A stretch of 64,000 nt of DNA from the NCBI RefSeq assembly GCF_029962835.1, contig NC_080573.1:38867001-38931000 (forward strand), read 5' to 3'. The translations under genes were made by a program, and so were the position numbers. Below, in pieces: positions 1 through 10,849 of the stretch (positions within the stretch are counted from its first letter, which is position 1; the number at the start of each line of letters is the position of its first letter). Under the pieces are notes generated by a model, which saw only the letters and a program-made list of their open reading frames with translations, ran no database searches and had not been told where the DNA came from. Source of the stretch: Magnolia sinica. Its lineage: Eukaryota > Streptophyta > Magnoliopsida > Magnoliales > Magnoliaceae.

Positions 1-97
1 TCAGCTTGTGTGTAGAAAAAAGTAAGTAGATATATTTTGTAATATTTTCAGCTTGTGTGTAAAAAAAAGTAAGTAGTCAAATCAGGTGGCTTGTAAA
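1..97. repeat. 47-bp tandem repeat at window edge
   Basis: The motif TCAGCTTGTGTGTA, followed by an A-rich run and AAGTAAGTAG, begins at 1 and again at 48, giving a period of 47 bases. The array may continue to the left of the window. Confidence 0.7.
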
Positions 98-864
98 TTC
101 GGAGGGAAATAAATGATACTCTTTTCCCTGGTATTCACCAGTGCACTAGAAAATCAAACAGGCCCTGAGAATATGCAATCCATGAAATAAATGAGATGTA
201 CCACCATGATAGCTTGTTATGGAAATTAGGCTGATCCGCTCAAATGTATGGCCAGCTATTAAAACTCCATTCGCAAATGACCGAATGACAAGGTGTTTTG
301 GTGTGGCTCATACCGTGTGATCATCATGGTGTCCAACATTTTCTAAGGTTTGGATATTCTAAGAAAGTGACGTGTGGGCCCCGTCTGCAATTATTGTATC
401 GATAACGTATCCCATCCCTTTCCCGTGTACAAACAACCGTGTCCAGTGCGGGAACTCTCTAAAAGATTTTACGCTGCTACAACACGTTTGGACCATTGTT
501 ATAAGATGTGTTGGGACCACGGCCATTGGATCTGGGCCTTTAAAACCGCTCATCTGATGAAATATTCAGCATCGGCTTCATTGAAAATCTTCGATGTTGG
601 AAAAACCTAAAGTTTCGATCAATGTCCCCACAAAACAACGGTGGAGAAGACAATCCATATTGAATTGAAAAGACTCAATTGACCCAAGGATTCAAATGTC
701 ATATTCTGAGAGTTTCTTTCCAAGGATTCAATTGACCCTAAATCTATGATGAGGCCCGTCGTTTAAACGATTTGGATCGTTGAAACATGAACACAGATCC
801 AACGGCTACTATAGTCCTAACGTACCCTGTACCATCCGGATTCCGGACTGGCTGTAGCAAAAGA
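98..864. other. Intergenic, no gene seen
   Basis: Only short overlapping open frames with no recognisable domain are present. The composition resembles neighbouring noncoding DNA. No RNA gene or clear repeat boundary was found. Confidence 0.6.
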
Positions 865-1395
865 GAACGGATTGGCTACTCCCCTGCCACCAGCCAATGG
901 CTGATGGTCGGTGCTCTGTGGGCCCCACCATGATGTAAATTTTTCATCCATGCCGTCCATCTATTTTTCCATATCAGTTTATCACAAAAGAGTAAAAATT
1001 AGATATATCCCAATCTCAACCACATTAAAGGAAACAGTGTTGAATGAGCGTCGACTATTAAAAACCTTTTGGGGGCCATAAAAGTTTTGGATCAAGCTGA
1101 TCTTTGTTTTTTACATTCATCTGGGCCTGTATGACCTAATCAACAGATTGGATGTCAAATAAACAGTACAGGAGTCCTTAGGATGATTTTAATGATGGAT
1201 ATCCAATCACTATTGTTTTCCCCTGGTCTGATCGACCTGAGATTTATATCCCTCTCATTTTTGGTATCAAAACCTAACATGATTTTTAAAAATGGATGAA
1301 CGGAATGGATGAAACACTTATATCATAATGGGGCCCACAGAGCACCGACCATCAGCCACGAGGCTGGTGGCAGGGGGAGTAGCCAATCCGTTTCC
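865..1395. mobile_element. MITE, family 'GGATTGGCTACTCCCC'
   Basis: The left end reads GAACGGATTGGCTACTCCCC and the right end is its reverse complement (GGGGGAGTAGCCAATCCG). The inverted ends extend about 90 bases inward, through the GGTCGGTGCTCTGTGGGCCC region. No coding capacity. It is the same family as the element at 43505-44030, which has a 10-bp target duplication and is therefore probably Mutator-derived. No clean target duplication is visible at this copy, so the edges are approximate. Confidence 0.75.
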
Positions 1396-1432
1396 ATGGT
1401 AAACCTCCATTTATTTATCCAAGCCTTTACCA

Positions 1433-1822
1433 GGAACTTCCTGCCACGGGAAGCTACGTGGGCCCACCATGATGTTTGTGGGAAATTTGCCGCGTCCACA
1501 GTTTTGCAAGATAATTTTAAGAGGTGAGCCAAAAAAATTATCCAAATCGTCGGGAAAAAGTGTGAGTAAATTCCTATCGTTAAAACCCCTTTGGATCTTC
1601 CACGATGCTTATATACCATCCAATCATCCATACCATTCATAAGTTCAGATGAACTGTAAAAACAAAATTATCCGTAGCCCACGCATGTTCAACTGTGGTG
1701 GATTTAGTTCAGTATTGGGCTCTTGTCATAACATGGTCTGTAAAAACGAATGGAAGAGGTGGATTTCCCATAAACATAAACATCATGGTGGGCCCACGCA
1801 ACTTCCCGCGGCAGGAAGTTCC
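1433..1822. mobile_element. MITE with ~44-bp terminal inverted repeats
   Basis: The left end starts GGAACTTCCTGCC and the right end finishes GGCAGGAAGTTCC. The two arms match over about 44 bases, including the GTGGGCCCACCATGATG stretch, with a few mismatches. It is 390 bp long, noncoding, and lies about 40 bp from the preceding MITE. The flanking bases show no convincing target duplication. Confidence 0.75.
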
Positions 1823-2838
1823 TTTGAATCCGCGTCCTCCTCCTCGGGACAAACGATCACATACAGCGGCTGTATATACATTTTCGATACAAATATTTTT
1901 TCTAACGAAATGCGTCATGCGTGCAGAATATCTTATCAGTAAAAAATGTATGGAAAAAACAATGATTTCAAGGGTTATGAAGATTGGACCGATCTATGCA
2001 TCGACTACATCGCACCATCAAAATCAATTGACAACCGCTTGTTTGACTTATAATCTTTTTGCAGCGAAAATAAATAATTTTATTAGAATTAATTTAATAA
2101 AAGGTTATAAATATGCTTCATTTCACTGTTTTCACGGACTGGATTCTCTACGTATAACAAAATTTAGGAAAATAGAAGTGGCTGTATTTGAAACCTTGAG
2201 TACAGCCTCTGCACGTAATTATTTCTCACTCCCAACGCCACCCTCTCCTGGTCGCCACTTTCCCGGAACCCGGCCCCAATCTCCATGGGATCCACCGAGA
2301 TTTATTTGTTATATCCACTCCGTCCATCCATTTCGCATGATCATTTTAGGCGAGTGAGATCCACAACTCAAATAGACCACACAACAAGGTAAAGTGGGAA
2401 TGGAAAAGACACCATTGAAACATTCAAGAGGCCCACCATGATGTTTATATGCGATCCAACACCTTCATAACGTGACTCCCACCTAGATGAAGGAGGAAAA
2501 AAATTCCGAATATAGCATGATGGTGGGCCCCACATTACTTGGGTTACAAGGATTCTAGTAACTGCCTACGTGGAGGCTGGGACATGAAACCAGTGATGAA
2601 GGTGGAATCCTGACCGTGGGGCCCACTTCTAATGCATGCATTGTATATGTATGCCGTTCATTCGTTTTATTGACTTATGTTATGGCATGAGCCTAAAAAT
2701 AAAGCAGCAAAAAAATCTATGCATGCATATATTGAGGTGGGCTTTGTTATTGCTTGATTTGTAGTTTCAATAACATGATAAGGGGGGTGCGTTGGAATTG
2801 AATCATGCGGCTCAACTCAAACCAATAATTATCATCGT
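1823..2838. other. Intergenic with degenerate MITE-like motifs
   Basis: The stretch contains several isolated copies of GGCCCACCATGATG-type motifs (near 2430 and 2520) that suggest old MITE debris. There are no paired ends and no gene. The longest open frame (1695-2357) overlaps a MITE and has no domain. Confidence 0.5.
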
Positions 2839-3644
2839 TGATGTAGTTTTTTGGCGAACCCTCCTTGGCTAACCCTATAGGACTTACATAGAAGAAAATG
2901 AGAGATAAAGGAAACCCTAGCTAATACAAGGGACTCTCCGATGCCTAAGTTAGGTTCTTAGGTCTTTTAAAAGAGATGATCCCCTTGAAAAAGAGTCACT
3001 GGTCATGTTTTGTGAGTATGTGTACCTTTAATCGGCTAAAAGTATCTCTATTTATATGAGAATGAAGATCACGCCATAAGAAATCTTTCTCATTTAGAAT
3101 TCCTGATATGTCGGAGATTTTCTTGAGATTATGGCTGTTTGAGATTCCTAGGATCTGATTTTATCTCCCGAAGATTTTGGGAGAGATCTTCGAGCTGTTG
3201 GAGGGATTCTTGGACTGTTAGTTGGGGAAAATGTCAGGTGGTAGGGGCGCTAGATGCAGTAGACGTAAATAATACTGAGTCTTTCGTCTAATCAGCATTT
3301 ATCTTGTCAGAGGTTATGCCGACCTATAGCCGACATATGGCCGATCTATATTCGACATATGGCCAACCTATGGTTGGGTTGACATGTAGCCAACCTATGG
3401 CTGATCTATATCCGACCTATGGTTTAGGTCGACTTATATCCGATCTATGATTTAGGTCAACAACCGGCCATTTGAGTGGATTTACAGTTGCATCTTATTT
3501 GAGTGGCCTTACAGTTACATCAACCTACTTGAAGGTTGACCCTTGCTTGTCAATAGATGCCTCTTAATGCCTGAGCCCTATTGGGTCTATGCTGGTTTGT
3601 AGAGTTGGTTCATTCCATAAGTTGTTCTATTTTTTCCCCCAACA
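2839..3644 (-). mobile_element. Probable solo LTR (806 bp)
   Basis: On the minus strand it begins TGTTGGGGGAAAAAATAG and ends CTACATCA, the TG..CA ends expected of an LTR. The flanking pentamers are ATCGT and ATCAC (3 of 5 match), so the target duplication has decayed or the edge is wrong. Inside, 3310-3460 is a degenerate 12-bp array of GCCGACCTATA-like units. No internal retroelement domain adjoins it. Confidence 0.5.
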
Positions 3645-3832
3645 ATCACCTTAAGCACCAAGATAGACAGATACACAGTCTGTGACTAAAATTGAATAAG
3701 ATCGGTCGTCTATGTAGCCAATTGCATTAAAAGTATAAGACGCTCTTCAGATGGTAGGGTTCGTCATCTAATGATGGGTTACACATTTAACTTTATATGA
3801 AAAGACTTTTCAATATAAATAAAAGAAAAATG

Positions 3833-3867
<35 letters not shown>

Positions 3868-4128
3868 TTTATAGTTGTTTACAAAGATTAAATACAAAAT
3901 ATCTTTTTTAATGTTAGGATTGAATCCAACATACGAGCATATATCCAAATTACAAGTAAAATTATCAATTACTTGATTAACACTAAAGATTACACTAAAG
4001 AATCTAAACAGTAGGCAAATATATTCAATTTGGTTAGGTTAGTACGAGACCATTTGCTTTGCCGAAATCCTTTTTTATTTATAGTCTTAATCCAACCATC
4101 TGTATGCTTATCATGTTCTAACAATTGT
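3645..4128. other. AT-rich intergenic with (TA)n microsatellite
   Basis: No gene is seen. A (TA)n tract lies at about 3835-3861. The rest is AT-rich unique-looking sequence between two LTR structures. Confidence 0.6.
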
Positions 4129-4230
4129 TGTTAATGTAAAAACCTGGTCACTCCTGCCTCACCTCCTGTAAGCTAGATTATCTACAATTTACTGAAAAAC
4201 ATGAGAAGACACAGGGAGCACCGGTTAAGG

Positions 4231-5490
4231 TGTTGAGAGTCAAATATTACATATTAGACCCCAGTTATTACTTGGTTTTACATACATGATAATGTTTAAT
4301 GTCCTATTTTAATCATGTTTTTATTGCAAGGTGAATTTAAGAGCTTGGATTGAAAAATGGTACTATAAAGGCATGGATTTAATGCTCACAAATCACCAAA
4401 GCAAGAGACGGATCTTAGGGGACCGAGATTAAAGAATTCACACGCCAAAGATCCGAGAAAACTCAATGATTGAAGTTAAATGGGCCTGAAAATCGTCCTG
4501 AATGCAAGATCACAAGGTTCCCACCATCCGTTTGGCTTGAAACTTTATATATGCCCTGAAGACCCTAAATTAACCGTACATGTCGAAATTCAACCCTTAG
4601 ATCATTGTGGAAGTGGTCCAACAGACAGATCAGCCAATAAATCATTGATTTGGGGCCCACCTGATATCTGGATATGCTTCAATTTTGGTTTCAACCCCTT
4701 AAATTAGATAAGAAAAGGAATGGGCAGAGTGGATTGACCCCAAAACATCGTGATGGGCCCCACCTTGGGTTGAGTGCGCACACACGCATGTGAGCGTGTA
4801 GCGTACCGGAACCAGGGGTCAGGTCAAACGTGCGTTTGACATGACTTATCTCTCGTTTACGCACAGCGACTAGATGTGCATCCGCTGAGGTGATCAGTGG
4901 GCCACCATGATCATCTATTCAAACGATCTAAACCGTCCATTCGATCCAAGGGGGCACCGACCACAACCATGCTCTTCATTTACATCCATGCACGTGTACA
5001 CACAAAAATCTCATCCAAAATGCTAGATGGATGGCAGGAACAAAGATATAATGGGCCACACCAAAACTTGACCAAAACCACCCCTTCCGACTGAAATCTC
5101 ACCAGTAATCTAATGGACGGGGTGAATCTCTCCGAAAACATCATTGTGGGGTCCACCAAGCATCTCAGCGAATTCGCATGCGCAACGCACGCTTAGGAAA
5201 ACCGGAATTTTTGAGAAATAGTGGTCTGCCATCGTTGATCTGATGGCTGATCCGGACCGTTCAGGTGGAGCTTAGGCCAGCCACGACCCCAACCATGGAG
5301 CCAAAACTGAGATGTGGGATGATCAGCGTCCCAAAACTCAGTCTAAGCGCAAGCACTGCCGCACTTTCGCTGCGCACGTCGCTATTACTGCGTAAAACGT
5401 ACCACTGACTACCAACCTAGCAACCGACCTCGTTAATGCTTATAAAAGAAAGAAAGATGAGACGTGAGGGATATCCAAGGACATGGAGAA

Positions 5491-5525
<35 letters not shown>

Positions 5526-6419
5526 AGCCGGCCAAGCTCCATCAAGAGTAAGAGAGAGAGAGCAGCTGGCCAAGCTCCATCAAGAGTAAGAGAGAGAGAG
5601 CAGCTGGCCAAGCTCCATCAAGAGTTCTTCCTTCCTCTTCCTTTACTTGTTTTGATGTTTTTAAGAGATTCTAGCTTAATTATGTCTATAATGAGCTAAA
5701 CCTCTTAGCTAGGACTAAGAGATGGAGCTTGTAGCGTGATGGGATATTTTTTACGGGTTTAATTCATGTTTAAGTTGAGTTATCTTTGATTTTAGTTGAT
5801 TATAAGAGATATTTTTAGTTTTTAATGGTTTGTTGTGATTTAAATTACAATAGATCTGCGATAGCTTTAAGTATACTCTTTGCATTATAAGGATTGTGAA
5901 CTTAGGAACCCATTGTTCACCATCATCTTATGGGCATGGTTGGATGATGGAATCATTCCTAACGTTCATAATTCTCTTAGATTAGTTTCGGATTGGTTAA
6001 ATTCTGTTGTTTACTTTGTCTCATGGGCATGGTTTTATGATGAAATCACTTCTAGTTCTCATACCGATCATTCATTGAAAACTAGATCAAAAGTAGTTCA
6101 TAGTTGATTTTTAATGATATATCTTCCAATTGGATGAAGATGAGACTCTAATTCCAGTTATGTTCTTAAATCAATCATGGATCTCCCTGATCTCTACAAA
6201 TGGATCATTAAAAACTCTAGTTTCCCACCTTTGAATTTTACAAGTTTTAAATAATAATTCACCATTATTCTCTTACATTCTCCTGATTAGATTACATCTT
6301 CTTCTAGTTCTAGTTCTGGTTATTTTAAGAATACGTACAAGGTTTAGTCCCTGTGGATTCGACCTTGGTTTTACCGAAATTATTACTACATCGTGACCCT
6401 GCACTTAGGGTTGTGAACA
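4231..6419 (+). mobile_element. Solo LTR (2189 bp) nested in an older LTR
   Basis: It begins TGTTGAGAGTCAAATATT and ends GGGTTGTGAACA. It interrupts the older LTR exactly where the intact copy (about 9270) is continuous between GGTTAAGG and GGAACCCTCC. Flanking pentamers are TAAGG and TAAAA, a decayed target duplication. The GTCCCTGTGGATTCGACC and ATTACTACATCG segments near its right end resemble the ends of many plant LTRs. No coding domain. Confidence 0.65.
5498..5625 (+). repeat. (GA)n and 38-bp tandem repeat
   Basis: A GA microsatellite is followed by three copies of a roughly 38-bp unit. Each copy contains GGCCAAGCTCCATCAAGAG and its own short GA run. It lies inside the 2.2-kb solo LTR. 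Confidence 0.8.
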
Positions 6420-6561
6420 TAAAACCGGAAACCCTCCGATGCCTAAGTCATGATATGGACTTACAATAGGTATAATATAATTGGAATATTTGTCGTGTGT
6501 ACCTTTACTATAGAGGAGGCCTTTATTCATACCATTTGGTCTCAGAGACGTATATGACAAT

Positions 6562-7375
6562 TAGAGCTGTACACAAGCAACAAAAGCTTGGTAACTCGCT
6601 TGACTCGACTCGAAAAAGCTTGACTCAACTCGGAACTCGAGCTCGAAAAGAGTTCGAGTCGAGTTCGAGCTTGCCCTTACTCGACTCGACTCGAATACTG
6701 CTCGAACTCGGCTCTACTCAGTAACTCAGTACAAGATATATATACCCTTTTAAAATTAAAACTCTAGTCCCATTCCCAGCCTAGGCACTCGTTCTGATGC
6801 TCCTCTTCTTTTCCATCTCAAGACTAACCTTTTCAAGATTTTAACAAAAATACTAATAATTAGAACTACACCTTGTTGATGCTCCTCTTCTTCTCCATCT
6901 CAAGACTAACCTTTTCAAGATTTCAACAGCTTGTTTCAATATAGGTGAAGCTCTGTTTTTCCCATCTTTCTCTATAGCGCTTGTCTTTCTTTCAAACCGT
7001 TCTTGTAGATTTGTTTGGGCCACCAACATGCTCAGCACAATCGAAGTGGAGTCTTCTGTCATCGAATTGAACCGTCTCTTCATATCTTTCTTCTCTTCCA
7101 ACAGTCCATCCCGCTCACTCCTCATCTCCCAAAGCTCTACCAGATTCTCGCCATTGCTCCTTTCTAGCTTCTCAATCTCCAAAAACAGCCCATCTGCTTC
7201 CTCTTTCCTCAATTCAACTCTGCTCGAAATATGCTCGAATTCGGTCGAATCGAGCACGAGCTGTTGCTCCGAGCTCGAAGGTCGAGCCGAGCTGAGTATG
7301 AGTTGGGGTTCAAGTAGACCGAGTTGAGCACGAGCTGGGCAAAGCTCGGCTCACCTCGACTCGTGTACACCTCTA
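6562..7375. mobile_element. hAT-type non-autonomous element with captured frame
   Basis: The ends are TAGAGCTGTACACAAG and, reverse-complemented, TAGAGGTGTACACGAG. Flanking octamers ATGACAAT and ATGGCAAT differ by one base, giving the 8-bp duplication typical of hAT elements. The related LTR at about 9400 has the empty site. Inside, the minus strand at 6853-7257 encodes a 134-residue frame rich in E, K, R and L with heptad-like spacing (for example ERDGLLEEKKDMKRRF), which looks like a coiled coil taken from a host gene. A 50-bp segment is duplicated at 6797-6845 and 6877-6925. No transposase. Confidence 0.75.
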
Positions 7376-8489
7376 ATGGCAATGCCTCTTGTATGGTGAT
7401 TGCGTATCACAGGAGAGATCTTCCTCTAGGCGTGTCGTGGTTAACTTCGTGAGATCCTCGACGAATATCTCAAAGGATAATCTTATCTTAATATATTGTA
7501 ATTGAATTTGTATTCTGAGATGGTGGTCGATATTAGATGCCGACCTTCAAGGCCGAGGTTGATACCCAAAACCAAGGTCGGTATCCGAGGTTGACTTTCG
7601 AGGTTGGGGTCTTTGTTTGAGGCCGACCTTTGAGGCCGAGGTTGGTACCCAAGGCCGAGGTTGGTATCCAAGGTCGAGGTGCTTTTTCAGCCCTCAAGTA
7701 ATTCATAGTCTTTGAGTTTGTACATTTAGTCAGTTCATTTTTACCCATAACAGTAGCCCCTTACTTCTGAGCATTCTCTATGATATTAAAAAGTTAGTAT
7801 GGACTGACACTATGTGACACCTTGCGCCGAAGAGGTCAGACAGAGTAGGGCTAATAGGTCGAGCAATCGTAAGATCTATAAGTAGATTGATCAGTGGTAG
7901 ATTGCGCACAATATAATTAATAGGAGGGACTTTTTTCTTCAATTGAGGGAACTCCTAGTCATTGGCCAATCGAAGTAGAATGAGTAGGTCGGGCGATGTA
8001 TAACTAATAGGAGAGGCTTTTCTTCATCTCACTTGAGGTAAGTCCTAGTAGTCGATCGCGTAGCTCGGATAGTCAGAATTTGAAAGAAATTCTCCTCCCC
8101 TGACCTTAGGGGGGGGGGGGGGGGGTAGTAGAATTCACAGTGAATGACTTTCTTCCGTTGCACTAAGAGAAGTCCTCGTAGTCGGTCGTGTAGTTCGGAT
8201 AGTCGAGAAATCAGTAAGAGATTTTCTTCCCCGAATCGGGGGAAGCTCTTTTATTGTAGAACACATAAATGTAGACATAAATAGTAGTTTTTCAAGCACA
8301 TTTTTCCCTTTGAAAAAGGAGGTCGCCCTTGCCGAGTAGGTCTGTCAATTGAAGCGCTCCTCAATATATGTTGTCGAGGTCGGGGTTAGTTGATGAGCCT
8401 TATTATCGAACTCGATTGATTGGTTTAGATTGGTCATCAGGTTTCCTTGACCAGCTCAGCTTTCTCAAGTACCTGATCCGGCTTGGTGT

Positions 8490-8897
8490 TCAAGGGAGTG
8501 TACTGATGGAAGAGACTTTTCGGATGTCGGTTGGTACGATGGTATCGGTCTCTTCCAACATAGCCTCAACCGAGGTCGAGACTCGAGCACAATAAGCTTG
8601 TTGGATGTCACCAATTTGTCCTCGGATCTTACTGAGCTCAGCCTTCCAGGGGCCCTCATTATCGGCTACCGCCTCAGGAGCCTTTCCACGCCTATTCTTT
8701 TCCAAAGTGTGGCACAAGTCAGAGTAAGCGAGCATGGCGGTTCTCGAGGTGTGGGAGGGTGCATGGCTCGGCTGCCTAGGTTGTTGTTTAGTTCTCTGCG
8801 AGTTGATCGGTGCTTGAGGTGGTGCAAAAACCTTGGTAGCTTTCCGTGCATCTGCCCCGTGGTCGGGAGGTGGTTTTTGTCTCTTTAAGATACGCAT
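8490..8897 (-). pseudogene. Gag-like remnant of LTR retrotransposon
   Basis: This 135-residue frame is rich in P, Q, R and A and has no clear domain. It sits on the minus strand just downstream of the upstream LTR of the 4129-9722 element, where gag is expected. Composition (for example PPQAPINSQRTKQQPRQPSH) fits the disordered N-terminus of a plant gypsy Gag. The capsid and zinc-knuckle parts and all of pol are missing, so it is a remnant. The assignment rests mainly on position. Confidence 0.4.
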
Positions 8898-9722
8898 TAT
8901 CGGTTAATGTTACCTGTCAATGTTTCGACTTTATATTACAGAGATACGAGCCAACCTCCTCAGTTTTAGGACCATCGTGTAGGGCTTGCGGGTGCAGAAT
9001 AAGTCTGAAGTTGGGAAGGCGAACTGCCTTGGTCTGCGGGCTGCTTCGTTGGTGTAGAGGCAGTTGCAGTTATTGTGACCAGAGCCATTTTCCTTCCTTT
9101 CGCCATTGTAGAACCTCAGTGTATAAGATGTGAATGACTTTGATGTTGTTCCCATAGACGACGCCAAACTGTTGATGTAAAAATTTGGTCGCTCTTGCCC
9201 CACCTCTTGCTAGCTAGAGTATCTGCAATTCGCTGAAGAATAAGAGAAGACATAGGGGACGCCGGTTAAGGTGGGGAACCCTCCGATGCCTATGTCATGA
9301 TATGGACTTCAAGTAGGTGTAATAGAATCAGAATATTTGTCGTGTGTACCTTTATTGTATAGGAGGCCTTTATTTATACCATTTGGTCTCAGAGACATAC
9401 ATGACAATGCCTCTTGTATGGTAATTGCATATCACGAGATTTTCCTTCAGACTTGTCGTTGTTAACTTCGTGAGATCCTCAATGAATATATCAGAAGATA
9501 ATCTTATCTTAATATATTGTAAGTGTATTTGTATTGAAAGCTGGTGGTTGATATTCAAGGCCGACCTCCGAAGCCGAGGTTGATACCCGAGGTCGAGGTC
9601 TTTAGTCGTGGTCGACCTCCGAGGTCGAGGTCAATATCCGAGGCTGAAATGATTTTTCGGCCTTTAAGCAATTCACGGTCTTCGAATCTGTACATTTGGT
9701 CAGTCTATTTTTACTCATAATA

Positions 9723-10760
9723 GTTGCTATAATCGTTTAACACTATTTAGCTTTCTGAACGCTTTTTATGTTCTGATAGTTGCTATAATCATTTCAATAC
9801 TATTGAGCTTTTGGATGCTTCATTTTGAACTCACCACCTATTCCAATAATTACTTTAGGCATTCTTGCCAACTCAATTATATTCCACTCAGCCACTCAGA
9901 CAACCTTTTAGATAATTATCATGCGCTTGCTCTAATTTTGAATTCTCTTTAGCTATTCATTCCTTAAATGTGAGTTGTAACATGCATTTGTAATAGGCAT
10001 TTCAAGTATTATAAGCATATAATATCTTTTATTTGCTTAGAATACACATCTTGCTTTTACAGGCCTCACGGTCATGTACCATCCACGTCTTTGGTTCCGG
10101 TGTCCCACGGAAGTCGTGCCCCCCCTAAACCTCGGGTTACGGGCAAGGCGCGTCCTCGGAAGCAGATCGGCTGGTGTATGTAGTTACCTGTAGCTCGAAG
10201 ACGAGTGCGGACGCTCCTCGAGCTCCGAGTTGTAGGTATGGTCCAAAGGAGATCAAAGTTACATGGCCCACAATGATATATTTATTATATCCATACCGTT
10301 CATCCAATTTTTGATATCATTTTAGAGAATTAGAAAAAAAAAATGAATCATATCCAAAACTCAAATGGACCACACCAAAAATAGCAGCGATGATAATGAT
10401 TTTCACTGTTAAAAATTTCGTAGGGCCCACCATAATGTTTACTTTCCATCCAATCTATTCATAACGTCACAAAGACCTAGATGAAAAGGAAAAAAAATTT
10501 CATATTGATCCGAGAACCCCAAAAGGGTTTCAATGGCAGACGTTCAATCCCCCACTGCTTTTTTCAGTGTGGTCCACTTGATCGTTAGATCTGTTTTATT
10601 TTTCGTCTCAACACTTAAGACGAGCTCGAAAAATGGATGGACAGTTTGGATATAACACATACCTCATGATGGGACCCACAGAACTTGCTGACGTTAATAC
10701 ATCAGCTAATGTACACCAGCCCATCCGCTTCCGCGCGTCCCGGCGTCCCTCCCTATCTCG
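9723..10760. other. Upstream intergenic region of the FRS gene
   Basis: No gene. At 9723-9830 a segment GTTGCTATAATC..ACTATT..AGCTTT is duplicated with a period of about 55-60 bases. 10260-10690 contains GGCCCACAATGATA and TCATGATGGGACCCAC motifs in opposite orientation, probably an old MITE with degraded ends. Confidence 0.5.
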
Positions 10761-10764
10761 GCGT

Positions 10765-10781
10765 CACGCGCTTCGCACGTG
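10765..10781 (+). promoter_or_regulatory. CACGCGC (FBS) next to a G-box
   Basis: CACGCGC at 10765-10771 matches the FHY3/FAR1-binding site described in the Arabidopsis FHY1 and FHL promoters. Four bases later CACGTG (10776-10781) is a canonical G-box. The pair lies about 70-100 bp upstream of the CT-rich and AAACCCTA-containing leader of a FAR1-family gene. Function here (autoregulation or light control) is inference. Confidence 0.55.
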
Positions 10782-10849
10782 CTGTCTTACAAAATGAATC
10801 CACGAATATAAGGTGAAAAAAAAAAAGAGACGGTACTCCACCGGACCAC

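Larger units (their letters stand above)
4129..9722 (-). mobile_element. Truncated LTR retrotransposon, nested insertions
   Basis: Two direct repeats mark its LTRs: 9170-9722 (upstream LTR on the minus strand) and 4129-7752 (downstream LTR, expanded by two insertions). They share the TGTTRATGTAAAAA end, the CCCTCCGATGCC and GTGTGTACCTTTA blocks, a GGCCGAGGTTGA-rich stretch, and TTTTTAC.CATAA at the other end. Just inside the upstream LTR, the minus strand reads TTTGGCGTCGTCTATGGG, close to the internal start of many plant Ty3/gypsy elements. Only about 1.4 kb of internal sequence remains (7753-9169), with a gag-like frame and no pol, so it is non-autonomous or deleted. The flanks ATTGT/GTTGC are a poor target duplication. 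Confidence 0.75.

Noticed and set aside
1695..2357. 220-residue open frame
   Set aside because: It overlaps a MITE end, has no domain and no coding-like composition.
9723..9850. Part of the retrotransposon LTR
   Set aside because: Sequence similarity to the other LTR ends at 9722. The rest is a separate short duplication.
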